DNA of 64,000 nucleotides, taken from contig DDYN01000041.1 of assembly GCA_002347965.1 (NCBI GenBank), forward strand, positions 23,350-87,349, written 5' to 3'. This stretch comes from UBA2233 sp002347965 [NCBI: Nitrospirae bacterium UBA2233] (GTDB lineage: Bacteria > UBA2233). The notes below the pieces were generated by a model. It saw only the letters and a program-made list of their open reading frames with translations. It had not been told where the DNA came from and searched no databases. Shown here one piece after another: positions 18,699 through 26,438 of this stretch. Each line of letters starts with the position of its first letter. Position 1 is the first letter of the stretch. Made by a program: the position numbers and the translations under genes.

Positions 18699-20558
18699 GT
18701 GAGCCTGAAAGCACGCCTCGCGCTCGGCTGCACCTTGATGGGACTCGTCTCGGCCGTCGTCGGGCTTTCCGGGCTTTATGGCATCCAGACGCTCCAGAGG
18801 ACGACAGAGCGGCTTTTGACGCGCAACGCCAAGGTCAGCAACGCCGCGGAAAAGATGGTGGCCGCGCTCGAGCGGCAGGACAGCGCCGCCCTTTTGTACC
18901 TTCTCGGGAAGCAAGAGCTCGGAACCCGGCTGTTCTTGAAAAGCCAACAAGAGTTCCTTGGTTGGTATGCAAAGGCCAAGGAAAACGCGATGCTCGCGAG
19001 CGAGACCGGACTGCTTGACGTGCTAGGCACGAAATCCCGGGCTTATTCAGAGGGCTTCTTCAAGCTAGGCGGGCTTGCCCTCGAGGGCTCCACAACACCG
19101 CGCACCGAGTTCTACCTCTCCAAGATGTACCCCGCCTTCATGGCGGCAAGGCAAGCGGGCAACGACCTCCAGGCGTTGATCCAAAGACAGACCGAGCGCA
19201 CCCGTATCGCGCTAAGGGCCCGCTCTAGAAACCTCGCCATGTTCGTCGCACTGGTCTTTTTCGTCGGCAATGCGGCATCTTTAGGGCTCATGATGGCCTG
19301 GGGTCGCAGGGTTTTTTCAAGCCTTCAAAGGCTGGAGCGTTCCTTGAAAGACTTGGCAGACAGCGGCCATACCGGAAAGATCCCGGCCGAATCGGCCGAC
19401 GAGGTCGGGCAGCTTGCATGCGCCTTCAACGGGCTCATTGAGGCCCTCGAGAGCCGGGAGCACCAAAACACCGAGCGCCTCCTTCTGGGGCAAAAACGCT
19501 TAGAGCAGGTGCTCGAGGGTATTAGGGACGGCATTTTGGTTGCGGACGCTTCGGGCACCATCGTGCTCGCCAACAAGGCGGCGGCGGACATCTGGGGGCT
19601 GACAGCGCATACCATCCAAGGAAAGCACCTGCTCGAGCTGAAGGCCGAAGAGCCTTACGCCCTGCTTAAAGAAGCGCTCGGCAGCGAGCAAAGCCCATCC
19701 TCCGCGGCCAACAACCCCCTCCTCGAAAGGACGATGCGCCTTACATGCCCTACGGGAACGTCCAGGCATTTTTTGCTAAGAATCAGCCGGCTCCATCAGG
19801 AGCCTGACGAACCGAGCAAGGCCGTTTTGATCTTCAGCGACATCACAAGGCTCAAAGAGCTCGACCAGCTCAAGACAGAGTTCTTCCAAAGCGCCTCGCA
19901 CGAGTTAAGGACCCCGTTGACATCCATCTTGATGGGCGCCGGGCTCCTGGCTGAAAGCGAGCTCATCCCGGAGGGTTCCACGGAAAAGCGCCTCGTTGCG
20001 GCCGTTCGCGAGGATGCCATAAGGTTAAGGCGTATCGTTGCAGACCTTATCGACCTCTCCAGGATCGAGGTGGGCAAGATCCCGATGCGCTTCGCGAGCG
20101 AGAACGCCGCTTCTTTGCTTCAGCAAACCGAGCGTTTGTTCGCGGCGCAGGCCGAGGAAAGAGGAGTAAGCCTTGTCTTGGAGCCTCCTCCCAGCCCCTT
20201 ATGGGTATGGGCTGACCCTAAAATCTTGTGGGTGTTCTCCAACCTTGTAGGAAACGCGCTGCGCTACACACAAGAAGGAGGGACAATCCGGATTGGGTTG
20301 AAAGACCAGGGCGCCTTTGTAGTGTTTTGGGTGTTGGATACAGGGGTTGGTATCCCAAAAGAGCAGCAGGAGGCCATCTTCCACCGCTTCAGCCAGATCG
20401 AGGGCCCAGGGCCATCGGGGGCGCTCGGGATCGGGCTTGCGATCGCGCGCGATGTGGTCGAGGCCCACGGCGGCAGAATCTGGGTCGAGAGCGCATCCGG
20501 TTCGGGTTCCACGTTTTTCTTCACCGTTCCAAAGAGTACTCCGCTTGAGCGGCGATGA
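18699..20558 (+). CDS. Membrane sensor histidine kinase (HAMP-PAS-HisKA-HATPase)
   Basis: The 619-residue protein starts at GTG 18699 and has TM1 (about residues 7-27), a periplasmic helical domain of about 150 residues, TM2 (178-203), a HAMP linker, a PAS domain (about 266-370), a HisKA dimerisation domain with the phospho-accepting His401 in 'SASHELRTPL', and a HATPase domain with the N box 'NLVGNALRYT' (about 515), 'DTGVGIP' (about 547) and 'GIGLAIARDVVEAHGG' (about 578). It is the first gene of a unit that continues into two response regulators and TrkA/TrkH, overlapping the next start by 4 bases. The stimulus is unknown; K+ or turgor is inferred from context. Confidence 0.93.
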   Translation: MSLKARLALGCTLMGLVSAVVGLSGLYGIQTLQRTTERLLTRNAKVSNAAEKMVAALERQDSAALLYLLGKQELGTRLFLKSQQEFLGWYAKAKENAMLASETGLLDVLGTKSRAYSEGFFKLGGLALEGSTTPRTEFYLSKMYPAFMAARQAGNDLQALIQRQTERTRIALRARSRNLAMFVALVFFVGNAASLGLMMAWGRRVFSSLQRLERSLKDLADSGHTGKIPAESADEVGQLACAFNGLIEALESREHQNTERLLLGQKRLEQVLEGIRDGILVADASGTIVLANKAAADIWGLTAHTIQGKHLLELKAEEPYALLKEALGSEQSPSSAANNPLLERTMRLTCPTGTSRHFLLRISRLHQEPDEPSKAVLIFSDITRLKELDQLKTEFFQSASHELRTPLTSILMGAGLLAESELIPEGSTEKRLVAAVREDAIRLRRIVADLIDLSRIEVGKIPMRFASENAASLLQQTERLFAAQAEERGVSLVLEPPPSPLWVWADPKILWVFSNLVGNALRYTQEGGTIRIGLKDQGAFVVFWVLDTGVGIPKEQQEAIFHRFSQIEGPGPSGALGIGLAIARDVVEAHGGRIWVESASGSGSTFFFTVPKSTPLERR

Positions 20559-20920
20559 TGGAAAAGCCTAAAACCGTCCTCGTCGTCGAGGACGACCAAA
20601 ACACGGCGCTTGCCATCTCCTTGTGCTTGGAAAAGCAAGGCTTTTTGGTCAACACCGCCCACGACGGACTCGAAGCGCTCCTTTTGGCTCACAAGCTAAG
20701 GCCGGAACTCGTCCTTCTCGACATGGTCATCCCAAAGGTCAGCGGAACCTTGGTCGCTAAGGCGCTGAAGGAAGACCCCAGGACCTGCCAAGTCAAGATC
20801 ATCGTGATTTCAGCCAACCCGAACATTGAAGGATTCGAGGGGGCAGAGCACGTGCTCATAAAGCCTTTCGAGCCCAATGAGCTCCTCGATGCAGTCCGCA
20901 CAACGCTGAACACCGACTGA
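20555..20920 (+). CDS. Receiver-only response regulator (CheY-like)
   Basis: The 121-residue protein is a bare receiver domain: acidic pocket 'VVEDDQN', phospho-acceptor aspartate at residue 56 in 'LVLLDMVIP', and the conserved lysine in 'VLIKPFEP'. It has no output domain. The ATG at 20555 overlaps the kinase stop, so translation is coupled (an adjacent ATG at 20558 is equally possible). It probably takes phosphate from the upstream kinase and either competes with or relays to the next regulator; the output is unknown. Confidence 0.9.
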   Translation: MMEKPKTVLVVEDDQNTALAISLCLEKQGFLVNTAHDGLEALLLAHKLRPELVLLDMVIPKVSGTLVAKALKEDPRTCQVKIIVISANPNIEGFEGAEHVLIKPFEPNELLDAVRTTLNTD

Positions 20921-20932
20921 AGGAGGAATGCC

Positions 20933-21646
20933 ATGGCCAGTTTAGACCCGCGCAAGCCCAGGATTCTCGTGGCGGACGATGAGCCCAACATCCGGCTGCT
21001 GGTCGACCATGCGCTTGGGGTAGATGGCTACGAAGTCGTGACCGTCGTGGACGGCGAGCACGCGCTGAAGAAGTTTTCCGACGGGGTATTCGACCTTGTC
21101 CTTCTGGACCTGAAGATGCCCGGCCTCGACGGGATGGAGGCGCTAAGAAGGGTCAAAAAGCGCAAGCCTGGCCAACCCGTCATCGTCATGACGGCCTTCG
21201 CCACAGTCGAAACGGCCGCCTCGGCGATGCGGCTGGGCACTGTCGATTACCTACAAAAGCCCTTTACGCCGGAGGAGATCCGCGCTATTGTAAAATCCGT
21301 GCTGACCAGGAGCAGGCTCGTTGCAAAGCCCGCCGAAAGGGTGGAAACCTTCGAAGAGGCCCTGGGAATGGCCAAGAATGCCATCACGCAGCATGACTGG
21401 ACAAAGGCTCCAGAGTACTTGAAACGAGCCTGCGCGCTCGATCCCACGCGGGCAGAGCCGTTCAACCTTTTGGGCGTCGTGTCCGAGATTGCAGGCGATG
21501 TTGCCGAAGCCCAGCGGCTGTACAAGGCAGCGCTTGCCTTGGACGACTCCTACGAGCCCGCACAATTTAACCTTAACCGGACGCTCGAACGGGCCAGAAG
21601 AGGCCGTGATTTCAAGATCGAGAGTGAGCCGTCAGAAAACGCCTAG
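20933..21646 (+). CDS. Response regulator with receiver and TPR-like C-terminal region
   Basis: Residues 10-125 form a receiver with 'VADDEPN', the acceptor Asp59 in 'LVLLDLKMPG', 'VMTAFATVETA' and the lysine of 'DYLQKPFTPEE'. It resembles receivers of NtrC-type regulators, but no AAA+ or DNA-binding domain follows. Instead residues about 145-220 form two to three TPR-like helical repeats ('AKNAITQHDWTKAPEYLKRA', 'PFNLLGVVSEIAGDVAEAQR'). This points to a protein-protein output. AAGGAGG lies before the ATG and the gene follows the first regulator by 12 bases. Confidence 0.88.
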   Translation: MASLDPRKPRILVADDEPNIRLLVDHALGVDGYEVVTVVDGEHALKKFSDGVFDLVLLDLKMPGLDGMEALRRVKKRKPGQPVIVMTAFATVETAASAMRLGTVDYLQKPFTPEEIRAIVKSVLTRSRLVAKPAERVETFEEALGMAKNAITQHDWTKAPEYLKRACALDPTRAEPFNLLGVVSEIAGDVAEAQRLYKAALALDDSYEPAQFNLNRTLERARRGRDFKIESEPSENA

Positions 21647-21658
21647 AGGAAATAGCCG

Positions 21659-22321
21659 GTGTACATCCTGATCGTCGGTTGCGGGTCTTTTGGGAGCGAG
21701 ATGGCCGATACGCTCTCCCAGGACGGCCACGACGTGGTCGTGATCGACCGCAACGAGCACAGCTTTCGGCTGCTACCAGCCGGGTTCAACGGCTTAACCC
21801 AAAGGGGCAACGGGATCGACGAAGAGATGCTGCGAGAGGCCGGAATCGAACGGGCAGATGCGCTCCTTGCGCTCACCTCTTCGGACTCGGTCAACCTGAT
21901 GGCCGCCCAGATCGCCAAGTCCGTGTTCGGCGTCGAGCGTGTGATGGCCAGGCTTTACGACCACTCGCGTGTCGAGCTCGCCCAGGCAAAGGGCATCGAA
22001 CCGCTCTGCTTGACGGACATCGGCGTAACGCAGGCCCGCCATGCCCTAAGGCTAGGCGGCGTGCTTCGGCTGCTCTCGCTTGGCGCGGGAGAAATAGAGC
22101 TCGTCAGCCTGAACGCCCCCAAGAGCCTTTCTGGCAGGCGTATCGAAGAGCTAGAGCTCAAGGGCAAGTTCCGTATCGCCGCCCTCCTCCGTCAAGGAAG
22201 GGCGCTTCTTGCCAACGCCTCCGATGAGATCCGAGAAGGCGACACGCTCTACTGCCTCGTACGTGTCGACCTAAAGGACGCCATCCCGGAAATCTTCGGG
22301 ATCACCCAGGAGGAACTCTGA
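21659..22321 (+). CDS. trkA: TrkA-family K+ uptake regulator, half-length (first copy)
   Basis: This 220-residue RCK protein has an N-terminal Rossmann domain, 'VGCGSFGSEMADTL' with an acidic residue ending strand 2 ('VVVIDRN'), typical of NAD(H) binding, and a C-terminal TrkA_C domain (about 135-215). E. coli TrkA carries two such halves in one 458-residue chain; here they are separate genes. The GTG start at 21659 follows the regulator by 12 bases and the next trkA begins immediately after its stop. It should bind the cytoplasmic face of TrkH and gate it by nucleotide. Confidence 0.88.
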   Translation: MYILIVGCGSFGSEMADTLSQDGHDVVVIDRNEHSFRLLPAGFNGLTQRGNGIDEEMLREAGIERADALLALTSSDSVNLMAAQIAKSVFGVERVMARLYDHSRVELAQAKGIEPLCLTDIGVTQARHALRLGGVLRLLSLGAGEIELVSLNAPKSLSGRRIEELELKGKFRIAALLRQGRALLANASDEIREGDTLYCLVRVDLKDAIPEIFGITQEEL

Positions 22322-22993
22322 ATGCGCTCGATCGTCGTCGGCGGCGGAAAGGTCGGCTACTATTTGGCCCGCGAGCTCAAGCGCGCGGGCCACGAGGTGA
22401 CTCTAATCGAGCGCGACGAAGCACACGCGCGCCGGGTCGCGGAAAAGCTCGACATCGAAGTTATCCTCGGGGACAGCGCCCACCCTCACACGCTTGCGGA
22501 TGCCAGGGCGGACGAGGCCGACGTGCTGGCCGCAGTCACCGGCCTGGACGAGGAGAACCTTCTGGTCTGTCAGATAGCCAAGCTCAAGTTCGGCATCAAA
22601 AAAGTGATCGCGCGGGTCAACAACCCGGAAAACGAAAAGATATTCAAGCTCTTGGGACTGGACGAGGCGGTCTCTTCGACCTCGATCATCGCAAGCCTAA
22701 TCGAGCGTGAGATCGGCTTTAGCCGCCTCAAAAGCCTCCTTCGTTTGGAAGAAGTGGGGATGGAGTTGATCGAGGTCGAGCTCGAACCGAACTCCCCGCT
22801 GGCTGGCAAAACCATCGAAGCTCTCTCCAAGCACCTGCCCAAGGCCAGCATCGTCGCCACGGTCTTGAGGGACGGCCAAGCCATCCTGCCTAGGGGAGAC
22901 ACCAAGCTGGAGCCCTCGGATACTCTCCTGCTTCTTGCCAAGCCAGAGGCCAAAGGAAAGCTCGAAGATGCCTTCGGCGAAAAAGCCCGCTAG
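22322..22993 (+). CDS. trkA: TrkA-family K+ uptake regulator, half-length (second copy)
   Basis: The 223-residue protein repeats the RCK_N/RCK_C layout: 'VVGGGKVGYYLARELKR' with Glu-Arg ending strand 2 ('TLIERDE'), then 'VIARVNNPENEKIFKLLGLD' and a TrkA_C domain (about 140-218) with 'ELEPNSPLAGKTI'. The ATG abuts the stop of the first copy without a gap. The two copies differ clearly in sequence, so a hetero-octameric ring on TrkH is plausible. The 3' end overlaps a small membrane-protein gene by 26 bases. Confidence 0.9.
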   Translation: MRSIVVGGGKVGYYLARELKRAGHEVTLIERDEAHARRVAEKLDIEVILGDSAHPHTLADARADEADVLAAVTGLDEENLLVCQIAKLKFGIKKVIARVNNPENEKIFKLLGLDEAVSSTSIIASLIEREIGFSRLKSLLRLEEVGMELIEVELEPNSPLAGKTIEALSKHLPKASIVATVLRDGQAILPRGDTKLEPSDTLLLLAKPEAKGKLEDAFGEKAR

Positions 22994-23162
22994 GGGCTGG
23001 CTTCAAAGGGCATTCCGAGGCCGCTGGCAAGGCGTCGGAGGGGCGAAAATCGCGCTGGGCATCCTCTCGGAGGTTCTTTTCTCGCTGCTGCTCGCTTTGA
23101 TGCTCTTCTTATTAGGAAGTATCGTGATCGTGCTGAGGGGCGTGTGGCCAACAGGCCTGTAG
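22968..23162 (+). CDS. Small single-span membrane protein between trkA and trkH
   Basis: This 64-residue ORF exactly fills the gap between trkA and trkH, overlapping the first by 26 bases and the second by 19. Its N-terminal 28 residues are strongly basic (several Lys/Arg) and are followed by one hydrophobic helix (about 31-56), so a topology with the basic end inside is expected. GGAAAG lies about 7 bases ahead of the ATG. I do not recognise a family. Tight embedding in the operon and the clean positive-inside architecture argue that it is real; a role as an accessory subunit of the transporter is inference. Confidence 0.6.
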   Translation: MPSAKKPARGWLQRAFRGRWQGVGGAKIALGILSEVLFSLLLALMLFLLGSIVIVLRGVWPTGL

Positions 23163-24673
23163 GTCGAGCAAAAAGTAGCGCCGTCGTCTACTATGCGGGC
23201 TGGGTCACGCTCTGGCTTGGCCTCTCTATGACCATTCCCCTCTTGACGGCCCTAACTTTTCAGGAATGGCCGGACTTTGTGAACTTCTGGGCTGGAACGG
23301 CGCTTGCGCTCTTTGTCGGCCTTGCGATGATCCTTTTGGCCCGGCCCGCCCAAGGGGAGCTTTCTTGGATGGAAGGCTTCGCCGCGAGCGCGCTTTCCTG
23401 GGTCGTTTGCATGTTCCTTGCGGCCTTTCCCTACTACTTGAGCGGTCATTTTGGGTCGTACCTGGATGCCTGCTTCGACGTCATGAGCGGGTTCACGACG
23501 ACGGGCCTCGTGTTAATCCAGGACCTCGATCATGCCAGCAACGCGCTCAACATGTGGCGACACCTGCTTACCTTCCTGGGCGGCCAGGGGATGGTCGTGC
23601 TCGCGCTCACGCTGCTAGCCAGGAGCAACCCCGGCGCCTTCAAGCTCTACGCCGGAGAGGCCAAGGATCAAAGGCTTCTTCCAAGCGTCGGCGGCACGGC
23701 GTTGGCCATCTGGGAGATCAGCCTCGTATACCTGCTGTTGGGAACGCTCGCCATGTTCCTGGCCGGCCTCTGGATCGGCCTCCCTCCCGTTCCCGCGCTG
23801 CTCCATGGCCTTTGGATATTCATGTCTGCCTGGAGCACGGGGGGGTTCGCACCCAACTCTCAAAATATCGTGTACTACCACAGCCTACTGTACGAGGCCG
23901 TAGCCATCCCCATCATGATCGCGGGCTCGATGAACTTCGGCCTGCACTACGCCGCCTGGACGGGCAACCGAAGGGAAATTTTCAAGAACATCGAGAGTGT
24001 CGTGTTCGTGACCGTGCTTGTCCTGACCTTCCTGATCGGCATCTCGGCCCTTCCGCTGCAAGGAGGGCTCGTCGGCCCGCTCGGCGTATTCCGGCGGGTG
24101 GCCTACACGTTCATCTCTGCCCAGACGACGACAGGGCTCCAGCCCGTCTACGCGCCGGCCATGGCAAAAACCTGGGGAGACACGGCGTTGTTCGGCGCTT
24201 CCCTCGCGATGCTCTTCGGGGCCTCGGCCAGCTCGACGGCGGGCGGGTTCAAGGGCATCCGGGTAGGCACCCTCTTCAAGGCGCTGTCCCAGGAACTCAA
24301 GCGTCTGCTAAGGCCCGAAAGGGCCGTCGTGATCGAGAAAGTTCACTTTTACCGGGACGTTATTTTGGACGATACCATCGTCCGCTCAAGCGCGCTTATC
24401 GTGCTCCTGTACATTCTGACGTTCTTCGGGGGCGTTATCTTGACTACGGCCCTTGGCAACCCGATCGCGCTGTCGATATTCGAGGTCGCCTCGGCAACGG
24501 GCAATACGGGGCTTTCGGTAGGCATCACGCAGGCCTCCGAGCCTTGGACCTTGAAGGTCGCGTTTATCTTGATATTCTTCGTTGCCAGGATGGAATTCAT
24601 CTCCGTGCTCGTGCTCGTGGGCTACCTTTTAGGAGTGCTTAAATCCAGCGTCTTTTCGTTCGGCAGGCCATGA
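23144..24673 (+). CDS. trkH: TrkH-family potassium transporter, membrane subunit
   Basis: The 509-residue integral membrane protein contains the four pore loops of the TrkH/KtrB superfamily: 'MSGFTTTGLVL' (about residue 114), 'MSAWSTGGFAPN' (about 227), 'FISAQTTTGLQP' (about 325) and 'VASATGNTGLSVG' (about 452), each with the selectivity-filter glycine. It takes up K+ and is gated by the TrkA proteins encoded upstream. The GTG at 23144 overlaps the small membrane-protein gene, and the stop overlaps the next ATG (ATGA). All four filter glycines are intact, so the transporter should be functional. Confidence 0.93.
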   Translation: MANRPVGRAKSSAVVYYAGWVTLWLGLSMTIPLLTALTFQEWPDFVNFWAGTALALFVGLAMILLARPAQGELSWMEGFAASALSWVVCMFLAAFPYYLSGHFGSYLDACFDVMSGFTTTGLVLIQDLDHASNALNMWRHLLTFLGGQGMVVLALTLLARSNPGAFKLYAGEAKDQRLLPSVGGTALAIWEISLVYLLLGTLAMFLAGLWIGLPPVPALLHGLWIFMSAWSTGGFAPNSQNIVYYHSLLYEAVAIPIMIAGSMNFGLHYAAWTGNRREIFKNIESVVFVTVLVLTFLIGISALPLQGGLVGPLGVFRRVAYTFISAQTTTGLQPVYAPAMAKTWGDTALFGASLAMLFGASASSTAGGFKGIRVGTLFKALSQELKRLLRPERAVVIEKVHFYRDVILDDTIVRSSALIVLLYILTFFGGVILTTALGNPIALSIFEVASATGNTGLSVGITQASEPWTLKVAFILIFFVARMEFISVLVLVGYLLGVLKSSVFSFGRP

Positions 24674-25155
24674 AACGCGCCCTATTCGCCCTTTTCCTCC
24701 TTGGCCTGCCCGTTCCAATTTTAGGTCAGCCTGTCTCGGTGAATGTAGCATCCCTCCTTGCCGATCCGGCTCGCTACGACGGCCAAAAGGTCTCCATCGA
24801 AGCGGAGGCGATCGGAGACAGGCTCCATGCCAAGCATGGCACCTGGGTTAATTTTTTGGATACGACAGCAGCCGTCGGCTGTTTTTTTCCGACAAGCCTC
24901 GCAAAGGACATCCGCCACCTTGGAGGCTACGAACTCAAAGGGGACGTCTTCAGGGTAACGGGGGTGTTCCACGCGAGCTGCCCTAAGCACGGGGGAGAGC
25001 TAGACATCCACGCGGACAGGCTGGAGCTGCTCCAGGAAGGGCGACCTACCCCTCACCCGATTTCTCGGGCCAAGGTTGCGCTAGCAGCCGGGCTATCCTT
25101 GGCCTCGGCCTTGCTTGGTTTTGAAATCTCTCGTGGGCGAACAAAGGGCGTTTGA
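24670..25155 (+). CDS. Secreted protein with OB-fold-like domain and C-terminal anchor
   Basis: The 161-residue protein begins with a signal peptide (residues 1-19, 'LPVPILGQ'). It then has a compact domain of about 95 residues whose 'DPARYDGQKVSIEAEAIG' and 'GDVFRVTGVFHASCPKHGGE' pattern resembles bacterial OB-fold proteins of the periplasm, and ends with a hydrophobic helix (about 134-152). Two cysteines may form a disulphide. It overlaps trkH by 4 bases, so it belongs to the kinase-Trk operon. I cannot name a function; the terminal anchor suggests it stays at the inner membrane facing the periplasm. Confidence 0.6.
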   Translation: MKRALFALFLLGLPVPILGQPVSVNVASLLADPARYDGQKVSIEAEAIGDRLHAKHGTWVNFLDTTAAVGCFFPTSLAKDIRHLGGYELKGDVFRVTGVFHASCPKHGGELDIHADRLELLQEGRPTPHPISRAKVALAAGLSLASALLGFEISRGRTKGV

Positions 25156-25180
25156 CCCGGAAAGGGACCTCCTGTATGCT
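25152..25180 (+). promoter_or_regulatory. Promoter for the Mop gene
   Basis: TTGACC (25152-25157) and TATGCT (25175-25180) are 17 bases apart, an optimal spacing. The -35 box contains the TGA stop codon of the preceding gene. About 50 bases of leader precede the Mop ATG. Confidence 0.55.
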
Positions 25181-25237
25181 GAAAAGGCTTTTTGGGAGTT
25201 TGGCCATGCGTTCATTCAAAGAAAAAGGATGGGAATC

Positions 25238-25444
25238 ATGAAGCTTTCTGCCAGGAACACGCTCAAGGGCAAGGTCACGGAAGTAAAGCTCGGCCAGATC
25301 GTGGGCGAGGTCGTCTTGGACATCGGCGGTCAGAAGGTTACGTCAGTCATCACCCGCGACGCGATCGAAGAGATGGGCGTTAAGGTGGGAGACGAGGTAA
25401 GCGCCGTCATCAAGTCTACGGAGATCATGCTGCTTAAGTCTTAA
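25238..25444 (+). CDS. Molybdenum-pterin-binding protein (Mop/TOBE domain)
   Basis: The 68-residue protein is a single Mop domain: 'SARNTLKGKVTEVKLGQIVGEV' at the start, then 'VTSVITRDAIEEMGVKVGD' and 'AVIKSTEIML', the standard TOBE/molbindin pattern. These small proteins bind molybdate or tungstate as hexamers and are thought to buffer the oxyanion. The frame extends upstream to 25115, but only the ATG at 25238 (after AAAAAGGATGGG) gives the family N-terminus. It has its own promoter and is the last gene before a convergent unit. Confidence 0.92.
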   Translation: MKLSARNTLKGKVTEVKLGQIVGEVVLDIGGQKVTSVITRDAIEEMGVKVGDEVSAVIKSTEIMLLKS

Positions 25445-25492
25445 CCGCCGAAAAACTACGGGTTCAAAACGTCTTGACCCTTACAGTGGCGT

Positions 25493-25526
25493 CTGATAGG
25501 CGGGGCAGGAATGTCCCGTCTATCAG
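25493..25526. repeat. Dispersed palindrome, copy 1
   Basis: An imperfect hairpin with outer arms CTGATAG/CTATCAG and inner arms GCGGGGCA/TGTCCCGT around GGAA. It matches the GATAGGCGGGACA...TGTCCCGC family seen at 40.6, 47.7 and 56.8 kb and has the longest symmetrical stem. It lies between the convergent Mop and M48 genes, where it could act as a bidirectional terminator or as an mRNA 3'-end stabiliser. Confidence 0.75.
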
Positions 25527-25661
25527 GCTTGCAACAGCCACGGGGTAGACAAAAAACGCCAATGGGGCGACACCGAGGAACCTCAGCATCCGTTTAGGCC
25601 GCATAGACAGAGCATCTCGGCCAAGCCTTCCTTGTTCAACGACCCTCTCGTTACGCCGGAA

Positions 25662-26438
25662 TCAGCGTTTGTAGTACTGGAGCGCCTCGGGGAGAAAGTC
25701 CTTTTCGATCTTTGCAAGCCTGCGCTCGTCCGAGGGGTGGGTCGAGAGGAGCTCCGGGGGCTTGCCCTGATCCTTGGTAGCTTCCATCATCTTGCGCCAG
25801 AAATCGAGCGCAGCCCTCGGGTCGTACCCCGCCTTGGCCATCAAAATGACCCCGATATGGTCCGCCTCTTCTTCTTGCTTGCGAGAGTACGGCAAGAGCA
25901 CGCCTACCTGCGAGCCGAGCCCGAACGCCTGCATGACCCCCTTACGCATAAGCTCGCTCTGACCTCCAAGCCCAGCGCTCAAGCCAGCCCCTGTAACCTG
26001 AACGAGTAAGTCCTGGCTCATCCGTTCGCCCGCATGTCTCGCAAGCGCATGCGCAACCTCGTGGGATATTACCGTGGCCAGCAAGTCATCCGACGGCGCG
26101 ACCTTCAAAAGGCCCGTGTACACGGCGACCTTGCCGCCGGGCAAGCAGAACGCGTTGACTTGCTTGGATTCTAGCACGATGAACTCCCAGTTGTACTCTG
26201 GCTTCTGGGCGGCCTGGGCAATTCGTTTTCCAACCCTCTGAACGCGAGCGTTGTAGGAGGGGTTGCTAGAGACCCTCTCTTGCTTTAGAACCTCCGCAAA
26301 GGCTTGATGGCCGAGCTGGATTTCGTCAGGCTCCGAAATGAGCATCAACTGAGACCTGTTTGTGTAGGGCACGGTCTGACAGCCCGTTAGGAATGTAAAA
26401 ATGACAAAAAGAAGGCATAGGGACTTCAACCTAGGCAT
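25662..26438 (-). CDS. M48 family metalloprotease, lipoprotein
   Basis: A predicted periplasmic zinc protease. From ATG 26438 (GGGAGG 6 bases upstream) it has 258 residues with a lipobox 'FLTGC' at residues 14-18, the zinc motif HEVAH in 'VISHEVAHALARHAGE' (about 120), and the third ligand in 'QEEEADHIGVIL' (about 180). This is the layout of LoiP/YggG- or BepA-like M48 proteins, which act in outer-membrane protein quality control. Its start overlaps the end of the upstream gene by 8 bases. Lacks the TPR tail of BepA, so LoiP-like is the closer comparison. Confidence 0.9.
   Translation of the reverse strand: MPRLKSLCLLFVIFTFLTGCQTVPYTNRSQLMLISEPDEIQLGHQAFAEVLKQERVSSNPSYNARVQRVGKRIAQAAQKPEYNWEFIVLESKQVNAFCLPGGKVAVYTGLLKVAPSDDLLATVISHEVAHALARHAGERMSQDLLVQVTGAGLSAGLGGQSELMRKGVMQAFGLGSQVGVLLPYSRKQEEEADHIGVILMAKAGYDPRAALDFWRKMMEATKDQGKPPELLSTHPSDERRLAKIEKDFLPEALQYYKR

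Noticed and set aside
23266-24642. 458-residue open frame overlapping trkH in another frame
   Set aside because: It is rich in Arg, Pro and Gly with no domain pattern and lies wholly inside trkH, whose pore motifs are clear.
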